This document shows, one piece after another, positions 47,310 through 56,371 of a stretch of DNA of 64,000 nt. Source of the stretch: Francisella sp. SYW-9 (lineage in GTDB: Bacteria; Pseudomonadota; Gammaproteobacteria; Francisellales; Francisellaceae); NCBI RefSeq assembly GCF_008711465.1, contig NZ_VXKQ01000018.1, positions 1 through 64,000 of the forward strand. Reading direction: 5' to 3'. Position numbers and translations under genes: made by a program. How positions within the stretch are numbered: position 1 is the first letter of the stretch; each line of letters begins with the position of its first letter. Below the pieces are notes generated by a model. That model saw only the letters and a program-made list of their open reading frames with translations, was not told the DNA's origin and did not search any database.

Positions 47310-48842
47310 ATGCAAAATAATTACGATATTATAATAATTGGTGGTGGTGCAACTGGTTTTGGTTGTGCTGTAGAGGCTGTTTCTAGGGGTTATAAAACTT
47401 TACTTTTAGAAGCTTATGATTTTGGTAAGGGTACTTCTTCAAAGTCTACAAAACTTATTCATGGTGGTTTAAGATATTTAGAGAACTTTGATTTTGCTTT
47501 AGTTAAAGAAGGCTTAGAGGAGAGATTCTCATTTTTACATAATGCGCCTCATTTAACACATAGACAATCTTATCTTATCCCAACACGTAGTTATTTTGAA
47601 ACTATCAAATACACTATAGGTGTGAAGTTATATGAGTTTTTATCGGGTAAGTATAAAATTGGTAAAAGCTATAACTTGAATAAAAAGCAAACCCTAGCAG
47701 AGTTGCCAAATATTGAAGACTCAAAATTAAGAAAAAGCTTAGTTTACTATGATGGGGTATTTGATGATACAAGACTTCTTATTTCTTTAATGAGAACTTT
47801 TGAGTCAAAAGGTGGTGTAGCACTAAACTATCATAAGGTTGAGAAGGTATTTAGCTCAACAGATTCAAAGCTTGACACTGTTAAAGTTACAGATACCTTA
47901 AGTGGAGAGCAAAAAGAATTTACAGCGAAGCATATAGTTAATGCTACGGGTACATTTACAGATAAGACTATAGATATTGCCAATCAGCAAGATTCACATA
48001 AATATGTTTCAGTTGCACAAGGGACACATATTATTCTTGATAGAGATAAGTTTCCAACTGAGCATGCAATTTTGATTCCAGAAACAGATGATGGACGTGT
48101 TCTATTTATTTCCCCATGGCACGATCATCTAATAGTTGGTACAACTGATATTAAAAAAGAAGCACCAAGTATTGAGCCAAGAGCTGAAAAAGCTGAGATT
48201 GATTTTATACTCGAGACATTTAATCAATATGCTAAAGAGAAAGCTACTATAGCAGATATTAGGTCAGTTTATTGTGGTCAGCGCCCATTAGTTTCGCCAA
48301 AAAATGCAAAAAATACCGCAAAAATATCACGTAAGCATGAGGTGGTTGAGTCAAAAGATGGCTTAATTACAGTTGTCGGTGGTAAGTGGACTATCTTTAG
48401 AAGAATGGGACAAGATGTTATCGACTATATCGAGTCTAAAAAGATTGCGCAAAAGATATCAAAAACTTCTGATGAGTTGCTTGTAGATGCTATAGATTCT
48501 AAAGAAGCTTATCCTTTACGAGTTTATGGTAAAAATGTTAATAAGATCAAAGATATTCAAACAGAGAGTGATAATTCTAAATTGTTACATATAGATCTTC
48601 CATACTATCAAGCTGAAGTTATCTATCATGCTAGATATGAGAAAGCTAAGACTGTAGAGGATGTATTAGCTCGTCGTACTAGAGCAGCATTCTTAGATAT
48701 CAAAGCTAGTATTGCTGCAGCTCCTGTAGTTGCAAAGTTAATGGCAAAAGAGCTTGGCAAAGATAGATCATGGCAAAATCAACAAGTAGAAGCATTTAAA
48801 GAGTTTGCTAAAAACTTTGATGTTAATGAATTGTATAGGTAG
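47310..48842 (+). CDS. glpD: Glycerol-3-phosphate dehydrogenase (FAD-dependent)
   Basis: Oxidises glycerol 3-phosphate to dihydroxyacetone phosphate and passes electrons to quinone; 510 residues (E. coli GlpD 501). The FAD-binding loop IIIGGGATGFG near the N-terminus, the STKLIHGGLRYLE signature, and the C-terminal DAO_C region (VEDVLARRTRAAFLD) are typical. Some Francisella genomes label it glpA, but one intact aerobic-type enzyme without GlpB/GlpC is present here. It lies 4 bases after glpK and 9 bases before glpF. Confidence 0.94.
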   Translation: MQNNYDIIIIGGGATGFGCAVEAVSRGYKTLLLEAYDFGKGTSSKSTKLIHGGLRYLENFDFALVKEGLEERFSFLHNAPHLTHRQSYLIPTRSYFETIKYTIGVKLYEFLSGKYKIGKSYNLNKKQTLAELPNIEDSKLRKSLVYYDGVFDDTRLLISLMRTFESKGGVALNYHKVEKVFSSTDSKLDTVKVTDTLSGEQKEFTAKHIVNATGTFTDKTIDIANQQDSHKYVSVAQGTHIILDRDKFPTEHAILIPETDDGRVLFISPWHDHLIVGTTDIKKEAPSIEPRAEKAEIDFILETFNQYAKEKATIADIRSVYCGQRPLVSPKNAKNTAKISRKHEVVESKDGLITVVGGKWTIFRRMGQDVIDYIESKKIAQKISKTSDELLVDAIDSKEAYPLRVYGKNVNKIKDIQTESDNSKLLHIDLPYYQAEVIYHARYEKAKTVEDVLARRTRAAFLDIKASIAAAPVVAKLMAKELGKDRSWQNQQVEAFKEFAKNFDVNELYR

Positions 48843-48851
48843 AAGTTTAAT

Positions 48852-49616
48852 ATGTTAGCAGCATGTATTGCAGAATTTATAGGAACTATGCTACTTATCC
48901 TTTTAGGTAACGGTGTTGTAGCAGGTGTAGTTCTAAATAAAACAAAATCACATAACGGTGGCTGGGTTGTCATTACTTTTGCGTGGGGCTTGGCTGTGTT
49001 TATAGGAGTCCTAGTTGCAGGACCTATTAGCGGAGCTCACTTAAACCCTGCTGTAACTATAGCTTTAGCTTTAGCTGGTAAGTTTTCATGGGCTTGGGTT
49101 GTTCCTTTTATAGTGTCACAAGTTCTCGGAGCTATGCTCGGACAACTTTTGGTTTGGTCTATGTATTATCCTCATTACTCAGCTACAGATGATACTGATT
49201 TAAAACTAGCAACTTGTTGTACATCTCCAGCTATAAAGAACATACCATCTAATTTAATGAGTGAAATTATAGGCACTTTTGTACTTATTTTTGCAATATT
49301 GACAATGCATGGAGTGGTGGTTCATTCTGGGAGCACTAACTTAACAACTGCATATCCTGTTGATATGGGCGCTCTTGGAGGAATTCCTGTTGCATTTGTT
49401 GTAATCGCGGTAGGTATGTCTTTAGGAGGTACGACTGGATATGCAATAAACCCAGCTCGAGACTTTGGTCCAAGACTATTTCATGCTATTATGCCAATAC
49501 AGGGTAAAGGCTCTTCGCAATGGAGCTATGCTTGGGTTCCAGTTGTTGGGCCTGTTATTGGAAGTGTAATTGCAACAGCTTGTTATCTAATATTAAGAAC
49601 AAAAGGAGTCTTTTAA
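48852..49616 (+). CDS. glpF: Glycerol facilitator (aquaglyceroporin)
   Basis: Inner-membrane channel for glycerol, 254 residues with six helices and two half-helices. NPA motif 1 is GAHLNPAVTIALA (NPA at 65-67), and motif 2 is AINPARDFGPRLF, where the Asp after NPAR marks the glycerol-conducting class over water-only aquaporins. It closes the glpK-glpD-glpF unit. The next gene begins 17 bases later, so the membrane-protein cluster may be read with it. Confidence 0.95.
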   Translation: MLAACIAEFIGTMLLILLGNGVVAGVVLNKTKSHNGGWVVITFAWGLAVFIGVLVAGPISGAHLNPAVTIALALAGKFSWAWVVPFIVSQVLGAMLGQLLVWSMYYPHYSATDDTDLKLATCCTSPAIKNIPSNLMSEIIGTFVLIFAILTMHGVVVHSGSTNLTTAYPVDMGALGGIPVAFVVIAVGMSLGGTTGYAINPARDFGPRLFHAIMPIQGKGSSQWSYAWVPVVGPVIGSVIATACYLILRTKGVF

Positions 49617-49632
49617 TAGGGGGAGGTTCGAT

Positions 49633-50321
49633 ATGTGTAGTCTTAGTTTTGTCTTAGTGCCTCTTGCAGACCCATTTAGACTAACAGGACTACTTATTTT
49701 GTTTTTATGTTGGTATGTTCTTCGCCAAACTGTTATTTATGGTAGAAAATGGGATACTCTGTTTTGGATATTTTTTTCATTGTTCTTACTTAGTCTAGCT
49801 ACATATGGGTATTTAATAGCTCATGTTTATGCTAAAAACACATTCTCTTATAATACTATTATATATTGTGCTGTAGTTGTTGTTATCTGCGGTTTGCTTT
49901 TGTCAAAAAATAGATCTTTAAAGTTTGAGAGTGATCTTATGAGCAAACGAGCTATATTTTTGTTTGTGCCATTTTTTGTGTTTGGTCTTTTATATCTTTT
50001 AACTTTGGATTTTGATTTTAATTGTAGTGCTACCCCATACTGGGTGTTTATAATACTACTACAAGTTGTTGTTTATCCTATGTTGTTACTGTTTGGTATA
50101 TTGGCTTTTTATGTCGTTTGTCAGTTTGTTTTGTTACGTTTATAGCTGCTATGGCGCTATTTTTGATTGAATGTGCTTTATTCGTTGTTGACGCTATAGT
50201 CAATATGACTAGTTATAGTGGATTACTAACAGGCCTATTTTTTTGCGCAATCTATTTTATTTATGCAAGTGCATCGATCTATATTTTAAATCAATGTAGA
50301 ACTTCTGTAAGAAGAAGTTAG
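49633..50321 (+). pseudogene. Multi-spanning membrane protein, frameshifted copy
   Basis: The 170-residue frame that starts at 49633 stops at 50145. The missing end continues in another frame to 50321 (CFVTFIAAMALFLIE...). The pair together match the intact neighbour at 50406-51110: PFWIFF/LFWIFF, YGYLI, NTFSY, CGLLLSK, VVYPMLLLFGI and MALFLIE are shared in order. The shift maps to a run of five T at 50106-50110, where the neighbour has six T (50879-50884) at the same codon. With one T restored it would be 229 residues. It could also be phase-variable. I do not recognise the family. Confidence 0.85.
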
Positions 50322-50405
50322 TTGTAGATAAGTATTTCAGATTGTTTATAATAGAAACATAGATTGTAAGTAAGTGCGAGTAAAACTAAAGGAGTTTTCT
50401 AAGGT

Positions 50406-51110
50406 ATGTGTAAGTTAGGTTTTGTTCCAATCCTGATGGATGATCTTCTAAGGCTGCTTGTTTCTGTATTTTTATTTATTTGCTGTGTAATTATGGGGTA
50501 TATCTTTACAAAGAAAAAACCGTGGGATATTCCTTTTTGGATATTCTTTGCGTTGTTTTTATTTAGTCTAGGTGGCTATGGTTATATAATTCATCATATT
50601 TACTTAGAAAATACATTCTCATATGATGGCTTTATCTCTGGAGCAGCGTTTATAACAGTTTGTGGTCTTTTATTCTCAAAGCATCGTTATATTGATTTTA
50701 CTAATAAATTTTTTAGTAAAAAAACACCTATATTACTTGCAACGTTTTTTGTTTTTGCATTTATTTATATTTTGACTATAAAATATGATCCAGATTGTAA
50801 GGTTTTTCCTCACGAGATGTTTATAACATTTTTACAAATAGTTGTTTATCCTTTGCTATTACTATTTGGAATTTCAGCTTTTTTATATAGGTTTTCTATT
50901 TGTATATCTATTTTTGCTATTAGCATGGCATTGTTTTTAGTTGAGAATGTCTTGTTTATCGCTCATGCGTTAGTTTCTAGTATAGAGCATGAACAGTTGT
51001 TAGAAGAGATCAGCTGTGCAACTATATCTATTATTTTAAGTATTATAGCTATTTATATACTTACCCATTCGAAAAAAGTTTATAAGGAGAGATTGAATGC
51101 AGGCGGTTAA
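50406..51110 (+). CDS. Hypothetical multi-spanning membrane protein (intact paralogue)
   Basis: 234 residues and about seven hydrophobic helices, function unknown. The N-terminus MCKLGFVP is near-identical in type to the broken copy (MCSLSFVL). Conserved stretches are [41 protein letters not shown] and [11 protein letters not shown]. Its stop overlaps the start of the MscS-like gene by 14 bases, so the two are translationally coupled. The family has no name I recognise. The six-T run at 50879-50884 marks where the neighbour lost a base. An AAGGAGT ribosome site lies upstream. Confidence 0.75.
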   Translation: MCKLGFVPILMDDLLRLLVSVFLFICCVIMGYIFTKKKPWDIPFWIFFALFLFSLGGYGYIIHHIYLENTFSYDGFISGAAFITVCGLLFSKHRYIDFTNKFFSKKTPILLATFFVFAFIYILTIKYDPDCKVFPHEMFITFLQIVVYPLLLLFGISAFLYRFSICISIFAISMALFLVENVLFIAHALVSSIEHEQLLEEISCATISIILSIIAIYILTHSKKVYKERLNAGG

Positions 51111-51591
51111 TACAAGCGGATCTTTGTTGATGAGTATTGTTGTTGCAGTAATAATTTTAGTAGTAGGGTTTTTGGTTTCAAAATATATTAGATCATTCAT
51201 ATATGAGTTACTAAAAGAATATGATAAAACTGTTTCTCAATTTCTTGCTAATGTTATATATGCTATATTTTTAGTTTTAGTTGTTGTTATAGCTTTAGCA
51301 AAACTTGGGGTGCCTATATCTCCTATTACAGGAGTCCTGACTGGTATCGTGTTTGGTATCTCGATGTCTTTAAAGACATCATATAGTATTGTTGCTTCTG
51401 GTATTATGCTTGCTTTTAGTAAACCTTTTGAAGTTGGTGAGAAGGTTGATCTTGGTGGAGTGACAGGTACTGTTAAATCTATAGGGTTTTTATATACTAA
51501 GCTTATAGATAAGGACGGCAATGAGATTGTTATGTCAAATAGTATGGTGATTTCTAAGGTTATTACAAGATTTGTTGAAACTGAAAAATAA
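51097..51591 (+). CDS. Minimal MscS-like mechanosensitive channel
   Basis: 164 residues against 286 for E. coli MscS. Three hydrophobic helices (about 11-31, 48-68 and 72-105), the last being the pore-like TM3 ([20 protein letters not shown]), then a short beta domain ([27 protein letters not shown]) ending with [15 protein letters not shown]. The C-terminal alpha-beta cage of MscS is absent, and there is no N-terminal extension. It is overlapped at the start by the membrane paralogue (14 bases) and at the end by the helicase gene (1 base, TAATG). Confidence 0.83.
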   Translation: MQAVNTSGSLLMSIVVAVIILVVGFLVSKYIRSFIYELLKEYDKTVSQFLANVIYAIFLVLVVVIALAKLGVPISPITGVLTGIVFGISMSLKTSYSIVASGIMLAFSKPFEVGEKVDLGGVTGTVKSIGFLYTKLIDKDGNEIVMSNSMVISKVITRFVETEK

Positions 51592-53000
51592 TGCAAAAAA
51601 ACTTCTTCTCTACAGATAAAAGCCTTTATCTATCAAACGGTGAAAAAATACTTCTTAATGATCAGCAGTTAGAAGCGGTCAATCAGATCAAAAAATTTTT
51701 AAAAAGTCGAGATAATTTTTTTTTACTTTCAGGGTTTGCTGGAACAGGTAAGACCACAGTTGTTAAGAAAATTCTTGATGAGTATACTAAAAAATCTGTT
51801 GTTTCAGCTCCAACGCGTAAGGCTAATGCTGTTATATCTCAAGCTACAGTTTCTCATGGCTATACGATACATTCACTTTTGGGATTGCAGCCTGATATTA
51901 ATCTTGAAAATTTTAATCCTAATGATCCTGTCTTTGGTCAAATTAAAAAAGCTACAATAGGATATTACGATCTTATAGTTATTGATGAAGCAAGTATGAT
52001 TAATAAAGATCTACTTGATCTTATAACTACAGAATTACGTAAATCATCAAAAGTTTTATTTTTAGGAGATGAGGCGCAGATTCCTCCTGTAGGTGATAAA
52101 TCTAGTCCTGTTTTTGATTTGGAAAATAGGGCTAATCTTACTATGTTGATGCGTCAAGCTGAGGATAACCCTTTGGCAGAGCTTAGTCAAAAACTAAGAA
52201 GTGCTGATGAAAATCTTCCTAAATTTTTAATTGAGAGGCAATCTCTATTGAATGATCTAGGGGATGGAATTTTATTTAAATCGTCTAACGAGGATTTTAG
52301 AGAAGAACTAAAGCGTGTTTTTAGTTCAAGTTACGCAAAAACAGATCCAAATTATGCAAAGCTTATAGCTTGGCGTAATAAGACAGTGATGCAAGCTAAT
52401 CTAATTATTCGAGAGTTAGTCTTTGGTCAAAAGGCAAAACAGCTTGAAAAGGGCGATGTTTTAACAGGGTATCGTGCTGTTAAAGCAAAGCAGAGAGATG
52501 CCTTTTTAATTAATAATGGTGTTGATTATAAAGTTGTCGGTGTTTCCAAAAGATTAAAGAACGCTAATGGTATATATGGGTATGAGGTAACAGTATTAGA
52601 AAAATCAAAACTGTTTAGAGGCTTTGATGAGAAAAATATGTTTATTGTTGATGTTCAAGAAGCTAATAATTTGCATGACTATGCTGAGATTCATGATGCG
52701 CTATTAGCACAAGCAAGAGGCGACAGGAAATGGAGTACCTATAATAGCTTCCGTAGAGATAATGTATTGATGAAAGATATTGATCGTTATAGAGATGGGA
52801 GTTTGAGACATAAGAGTTGTTGGATTAGAAAAGATTTAGATTATGGTTTTGCTATAACAGTACATAAGTCTCAAGGTTCTACTTATAAGAAAGTTTTTGT
52901 CTTGTTAAAAGATATTGTTTTAAATAAAAATGCGGCCGAAAGAAATCAGATTTTATATGTGGCGATGACAAGACCACAGAAGTTATGTGTAGTGCTATAA
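51591..53000 (+). CDS. RecD-like ATP-dependent DNA helicase (SF1B type)
   Basis: 469 residues. Walker A GFAGTGKTT (48-56), Walker B VIDEAS, GDEAQIPPVG (motif III) and GFAITVHKSQGSTYKKVFV (motif V/VI region), ending YVAMTRPQKLCVVL. It is far shorter than RecD2 (about 720-820) and lacks its N-terminal domains; it resembles AAA_30/UvrD_C_2-type Dda-like helicases. Start overlaps the MscS stop by one base. Why a helicase should be coupled to a channel gene is not clear. Confidence 0.82.
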   Translation: MQKNFFSTDKSLYLSNGEKILLNDQQLEAVNQIKKFLKSRDNFFLLSGFAGTGKTTVVKKILDEYTKKSVVSAPTRKANAVISQATVSHGYTIHSLLGLQPDINLENFNPNDPVFGQIKKATIGYYDLIVIDEASMINKDLLDLITTELRKSSKVLFLGDEAQIPPVGDKSSPVFDLENRANLTMLMRQAEDNPLAELSQKLRSADENLPKFLIERQSLLNDLGDGILFKSSNEDFREELKRVFSSSYAKTDPNYAKLIAWRNKTVMQANLIIRELVFGQKAKQLEKGDVLTGYRAVKAKQRDAFLINNGVDYKVVGVSKRLKNANGIYGYEVTVLEKSKLFRGFDEKNMFIVDVQEANNLHDYAEIHDALLAQARGDRKWSTYNSFRRDNVLMKDIDRYRDGSLRHKSCWIRKDLDYGFAITVHKSQGSTYKKVFVLLKDIVLNKNAAERNQILYVAMTRPQKLCVVL

Positions 53001-53052
53001 AAAAAATAGTTTATGCTTTACATTTAGGTATGTCCATAGTAAGATATGCTTA

Positions 53053-53083
53053 GTTTTTTGTAAAAATATTCTCTACAAAAAAC
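53053..53083. repeat. AT-rich inverted repeat after the RecD-like gene
   Basis: GTTTTTTGTA (53053-53062) and TACAAAAAAC (53074-53083) are perfect arms around an 11-base loop, 53 bases past the helicase stop. It may be a weak end signal on either strand, but its stability must be low. Confidence 0.35.
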
Positions 53084-53109
53084 AAATATAGAATTAAGTA
53101 AGAAAATGC

Positions 53110-53138
53110 TTGATTTTTGCTCAAATAAACTTTATAGT
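53110..53138 (+). promoter_or_regulatory. Promoter of the tRNA-tuf block
   Basis: TTGATT at 53110-53115 and TATAGT at 53133-53138 are 17 bases apart; tRNA-Tyr starts 18 bases after the -10 box. This is a near-consensus sigma70 promoter in the right place. Confidence 0.65.
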
Positions 53139-53155
53139 TATCTAAAAGTTTTAGG

Positions 53156-53240
53156 GGAGGGATTCCCGAGCGGCCAAAGGGATCAGACTGTAAATCTGAC
53201 GGCTCAGCCTTCGCAGGTTCGAATCCTGCTCCCTCCACCA
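53156..53240 (+). tRNA. tRNA-Tyr (anticodon GTA)
   Basis: 85 bases with CCA encoded. Acceptor stem GGAGGGA with TCCCTCC, D-arm region TTCCCGAGCGGCCAAAGG, anticodon loop with GTA (ACTGTAAAT), a long variable arm as in class II tRNAs, and the T-loop GGTTCGAATCC. Confidence 0.97.
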
Positions 53241-53241
53241 T

Positions 53242-53315
53242 GCGGGTGTAGTTCAATGGTAGAACTTCGGCCTTCCAAGCCGATAGCGTGGGTTCGATTC
53301 CCATCACCCGCTCCA
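53242..53315 (+). tRNA. tRNA-Gly (anticodon TCC)
   Basis: 74 bases with CCA encoded. Acceptor GCGGGTG pairs with the 3' CACCCGC; the anticodon loop CTTCCAA has TCC; the T-loop is GGTTCGATTCC. It lies 2 bases after tRNA-Tyr. Confidence 0.97.
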
Positions 53316-53350
53316 CCTAAATCTAAATTTTTATAATATGTGAATTAAAA

Positions 53351-53426
<76 letters not shown>

Positions 53427-53470
53427 TATTTGTGGTTTTTTGTTTTTTGTTGAAAAAATGGAGTTAAAAA

Positions 53471-54655
53471 ATGGCTAAAGAAAAATTTGAACGTTCGAAG
53501 CCGCACGTAAACGTAGGTACTATTGGTCACGTTGACCACGGTAAAACTACTCTTACTGCTGCTATCACTAAAGTTATGGCTGAGAAAAATGGTTCAGCTG
53601 TAAGAAACTTTGATGAAATCGATAACGCACCTGAAGAAAAAGCGCGTGGTATTACTATTAACACTTCTCACGTAGAGTATGAGTCTCCAAATAGACACTA
53701 TGCTCACGTTGACTGTCCAGGACACGCGGACTACGTTAAAAACATGATTACTGGTGCTGCTCAAATGGATGGCGCTATTTTAGTATGTTCTGCTGCTGAT
53801 GGACCTATGCCACAAACTCGTGAGCATATCCTACTTTCTCGTCAGGTTGGTGTACCATATATCGTTGTTTTCTTAAACAAGTGTGATATGGTTGATGACG
53901 AAGAGTTATTAGAGCTAGTTGAAATGGAAGTTCGTGAGCTTCTTGATCAGTATGAGTTCCCTGGTGATGATACTCCAATCGTTATGGGTTCTGCTCTTAA
54001 AGCTTTAGAAGGTGAAGAGCAATATGTTGAGAAAATTGTTGAGCTAGTTGCTGCTATGGATGACTATATCCCTGCTCCTGAGCGTGACACTGATAAGCCA
54101 TTCATTCTTCCAATTGAAGATGTGTTCTCAATCTCAGGTCGTGGTACAGTTGTAACTGGCCGTGTTGAGCGTGGTGTAATCAATGTAGGTGATGAAGTTG
54201 AAGTTGTTGGTATTCGTCCAACTCAAAAAACTACTGTAACTGGTGTTGAGATGTTCCGTAAGCTTCTAGATAGAGGGGAAGCTGGTGATAACGTTGGTAT
54301 CCTAGTTCGTGGTCTTAAGAGAGATGATGTTGAGCGTGGTCAAGTATTATGTAAGCCAGGTTCTATTAAGCCACACACTAAATTTGAAGCTGAAGTATAT
54401 GTTCTTTCAAAAGAAGAAGGTGGTAGACATACTCCGTTCTTTAAAGGATATAGACCTCAATTCTACTTCCGTACTACAGATATTACTGGTGCTGTTGAGC
54501 TTCCAGAAGGTGTTGAGATGGTAATGCCTGGAGATAACATCAAAATGACTATTACTTTAATTAACCCTATCGCTATGGATGAGGGTCTACGTTTTGCTAT
54601 CCGTGAAGGTGGTAGAACTGTAGGTGCTGGTGTTGTTGCTAAAATTATCGAGTAA
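53471..54655 (+). CDS. tuf: Elongation factor Tu
   Basis: GTPase that brings aminoacyl-tRNA to the ribosome; 394 residues, as usual. G1 GHVDHGKTT (19-27), G3 [10 protein letters not shown]4 NKCD and the C-terminal [17 protein letters not shown] are intact. It is cotranscribed with the tRNAs before it and tRNA-Trp after it (the tufB arrangement). Codon use is visibly more C-ending than in neighbours, as expected of a highly expressed gene. GGAG precedes the ATG. Confidence 0.98.
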   Translation: MAKEKFERSKPHVNVGTIGHVDHGKTTLTAAITKVMAEKNGSAVRNFDEIDNAPEEKARGITINTSHVEYESPNRHYAHVDCPGHADYVKNMITGAAQMDGAILVCSAADGPMPQTREHILLSRQVGVPYIVVFLNKCDMVDDEELLELVEMEVRELLDQYEFPGDDTPIVMGSALKALEGEEQYVEKIVELVAAMDDYIPAPERDTDKPFILPIEDVFSISGRGTVVTGRVERGVINVGDEVEVVGIRPTQKTTVTGVEMFRKLLDRGEAGDNVGILVRGLKRDDVERGQVLCKPGSIKPHTKFEAEVYVLSKEEGGRHTPFFKGYRPQFYFRTTDITGAVELPEGVEMVMPGDNIKMTITLINPIAMDEGLRFAIREGGRTVGAGVVAKIIE

Positions 54656-54672
54656 TAGATAGTTTTTAATTT

Positions 54673-54748
54673 AGGTCAGTAGTTCAATTGGTAGAGCAGC
54701 GGTCTCCAAAACCGCAAGTTGGGGGTTCGAGTCCCTCCTGGCCTGCCA
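54673..54748 (+). tRNA. tRNA-Trp (anticodon CCA)
   Basis: 76 bases with CCA encoded. Acceptor AGGTCAG with CTGGCCT, D-loop AGTTCAATTGGTAGAGC, anticodon loop TCTCCAAAA has CCA, T-loop GGTTCGAGTCC. It lies between tuf and a strong terminator, upstream of secE. Confidence 0.97.
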
Positions 54749-54757
54749 CACATAATT

Positions 54758-54797
54758 AAGGCGATGTTGTCATTTTGCAACATCGCCTTTTTTATTT
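54758..54797 (+). terminator. Rho-independent terminator after tRNA-Trp
   Basis: A 12-bp perfect stem, AAGGCGATGTTG (54758-54769) with CAACATCGCCTT (54778-54789), an 8-base loop and a run of six T followed by ATTT. It is the strongest terminator in the window and ends the tRNA-tuf transcript before secE. Confidence 0.9.
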
Positions 54798-54885
54798 CTT
54801 GATATTATATTCTCTGTGTGTTATTTTATAGCCTACGTTTATAAATTCCCTATGTTTAAGTTACTCTTTTTGAAGGATTGTTTTT

Positions 54886-55317
54886 GTGAAAAAAAATCAA
54901 AATTTTAATAATAATAAGGTTTGGGTTAGTGGAGCGACTAAAACTGCTGAAGTAGTGAAGATTTCTAAGTCTAAAAATACACTTCTATGGATTGTTGCTG
55001 CGGTAATAATAGTTTTAGGTGTGGCAGCTACAATGTACTCAGATGTGTTGGGAACTACTTATAGTACTTTCAATACGTCGCTAGTTGTTGTTGTAGTTTT
55101 GCTTGCGTTAGTTGTTGCAAGATTTACAAATCAAGGGCGCCGTTTTTGGGCTTTTTTCCAAGCATCAAAATTAGAGTTGGCAAAGGTAGTTTGGCCAACG
55201 CGTAAAGAAACTATGACAATTTCTGCTATGGTAATTGCCGTTGTTATAATTTTTGCACTAATAATATCTTTATTTGGTGTTATATTTGAAACTTTTATTC
55301 AATATTTTCTAGGTTAA
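54886..55317 (+). CDS. secE: Preprotein translocase subunit SecE
   Basis: Inner-membrane SecYEG subunit, 143 residues, of the longer three-helix gammaproteobacterial form (E. coli 127). The C-terminal SecE signature FFQASKLELAKVVWPTRKET precedes the conserved final helix. The start is GTG at 54886 with GAAGGA at 54872-54877 as its ribosome site. It is followed by nusG after 16 bases; the pair is separated from tuf by a terminator, so it must have its own promoter in 54798-54885. Confidence 0.94.
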   Translation: MKKNQNFNNNKVWVSGATKTAEVVKISKSKNTLLWIVAAVIIVLGVAATMYSDVLGTTYSTFNTSLVVVVVLLALVVARFTNQGRRFWAFFQASKLELAKVVWPTRKETMTISAMVIAVVIIFALIISLFGVIFETFIQYFLG

Positions 55318-55333
55318 TAAATAAGGTATAAGT

Positions 55334-55867
55334 ATGCTTTGGTATGTTGTGCAAGTGCACTCTGGTTATGAAAAAAGAGTGAAGACTCAGCTTGAAGAGA
55401 ATATTGAGATAGCTGGTCTACAAAAAAGTTTTGGTAGGATTTTAGTGCCTACTGAAAATGTTGTTGAAATGAGAGGTGGTCAAAAACGTAAAAGTGAAAG
55501 AAAGTACTTTCCTGGTTATGTTTTAATCGAAGCAAATTTAACTACTGAAGCTTGGGATGTTATTAAGGCAGTTCCTAGGGTTTTAACGGTAGTTGGTTCA
55601 AGAGGTAAACCAATTCCACTAAGTAAGCCTGAAGTTGAGAGAATTTTAGGGTTTATGGAAAGTGGTGAGGCTGCTGTTGAGCCTAGATTAAGAAAATCAT
55701 ACCAGGTTGGTGAGGTCGTTAGGGTTCTTGAAGGGCCATTTAATGACTTTACTGGTGTGGTAGAAGAGGTTAACTATGAGAAGTCAAGATTAAGGGTTGC
55801 GGTATCTATTTTTGGTAGATCTACACCTGTTGAACTTGAGTTTTCACAAGTTGAAAAAGAATCTTAA
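55334..55867 (+). CDS. nusG: Transcription termination/antitermination factor NusG
   Basis: 177 residues (E. coli 181). N-terminal NGN domain beginning MLWYVVQVHSGYEKRVK, with PGYVLIEANLT; C-terminal KOW domain VGEVVRVLEGPFNDFTGVV (about 126-144). It binds RNA polymerase and links to Rho or ribosomal protein S10. It follows secE by 16 bases and precedes rplK by 66. Confidence 0.96.
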   Translation: MLWYVVQVHSGYEKRVKTQLEENIEIAGLQKSFGRILVPTENVVEMRGGQKRKSERKYFPGYVLIEANLTTEAWDVIKAVPRVLTVVGSRGKPIPLSKPEVERILGFMESGEAAVEPRLRKSYQVGEVVRVLEGPFNDFTGVVEEVNYEKSRLRVAVSIFGRSTPVELEFSQVEKES

Positions 55868-55933
55868 GAATTATCTTGAGATAGTAGGGAGCTTATTTTA
55901 CATAAGTGTTATTAACCTAATTTGGAGAAAAAA

Positions 55934-56371
55934 ATGGCTAAGAAAAAAATAGAAGCTATTATTAAGTTGCAAGTAGCAGCTGGAAAAGCAAACCCAAGTC
56001 CACCGATTGGTCCTGCACTAGGTCAACATGGTGTTAATATCATGGGTTTTTGTAAAGAATTTAATGCTAAGACACAAGGTATGGAGCCGGGTATGCCAAT
56101 TCCTGTTGAAATATCTGTATATAGTGATCGTAGCTTTACTTTTGAAATGAAAACGCCACCGGCTTCTTTCCTAATTAAGAAAGCTATAAATGTTAAATCA
56201 GGTTCATCAAATCCGTCAAAAGATTTCGTTGGAACTATTACTCGTGAGCAATTAGAAGAGATTGCTAAAGTAAAAGATCCTGACTTGACAGCTGCAGATT
56301 TGGATGCTGCAGTAAGAATTATTGCTGGTTCTGCTCGTAGTATGGGCGTAAAAGTAGAAGGGGTTGAGTAA
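55934..56371 (+). CDS. rplK: 50S ribosomal protein L11
   Basis: 145 residues, GTPase-centre protein of the large subunit. The ATG at 55934 gives [17 protein letters not shown], the standard L11 start; an in-frame TTG at 55922 is rejected because GGAG there is the ribosome site. [17 protein letters not shown] is the diagnostic N-terminal stretch. Its stop overlaps the rplA start by one base (TAATG). This pair is the L1-autoregulated unit in enterics. Confidence 0.97.
   Translation: MAKKKIEAIIKLQVAAGKANPSPPIGPALGQHGVNIMGFCKEFNAKTQGMEPGMPIPVEISVYSDRSFTFEMKTPPASFLIKKAINVKSGSSNPSKDFVGTITREQLEEIAKVKDPDLTAADLDAAVRIIAGSARSMGVKVEGVE

Noticed and set aside
50118-50321. Separate 67-residue gene with a TTG start
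   Set aside because: It is the frame-shifted end of the 49633 gene, matching the C-terminal half of the neighbour.
53050-53336. Open frames on both strands over the tRNA cluster
   Set aside because: They lie across tRNA-Tyr and tRNA-Gly and translate tRNA sequence; there is no family match or ribosome site.
55922-55933. TTG start for rplK at 55922
   Set aside because: It overlaps the GGAG ribosome site, and the ATG at 55934 gives the standard L11 start.
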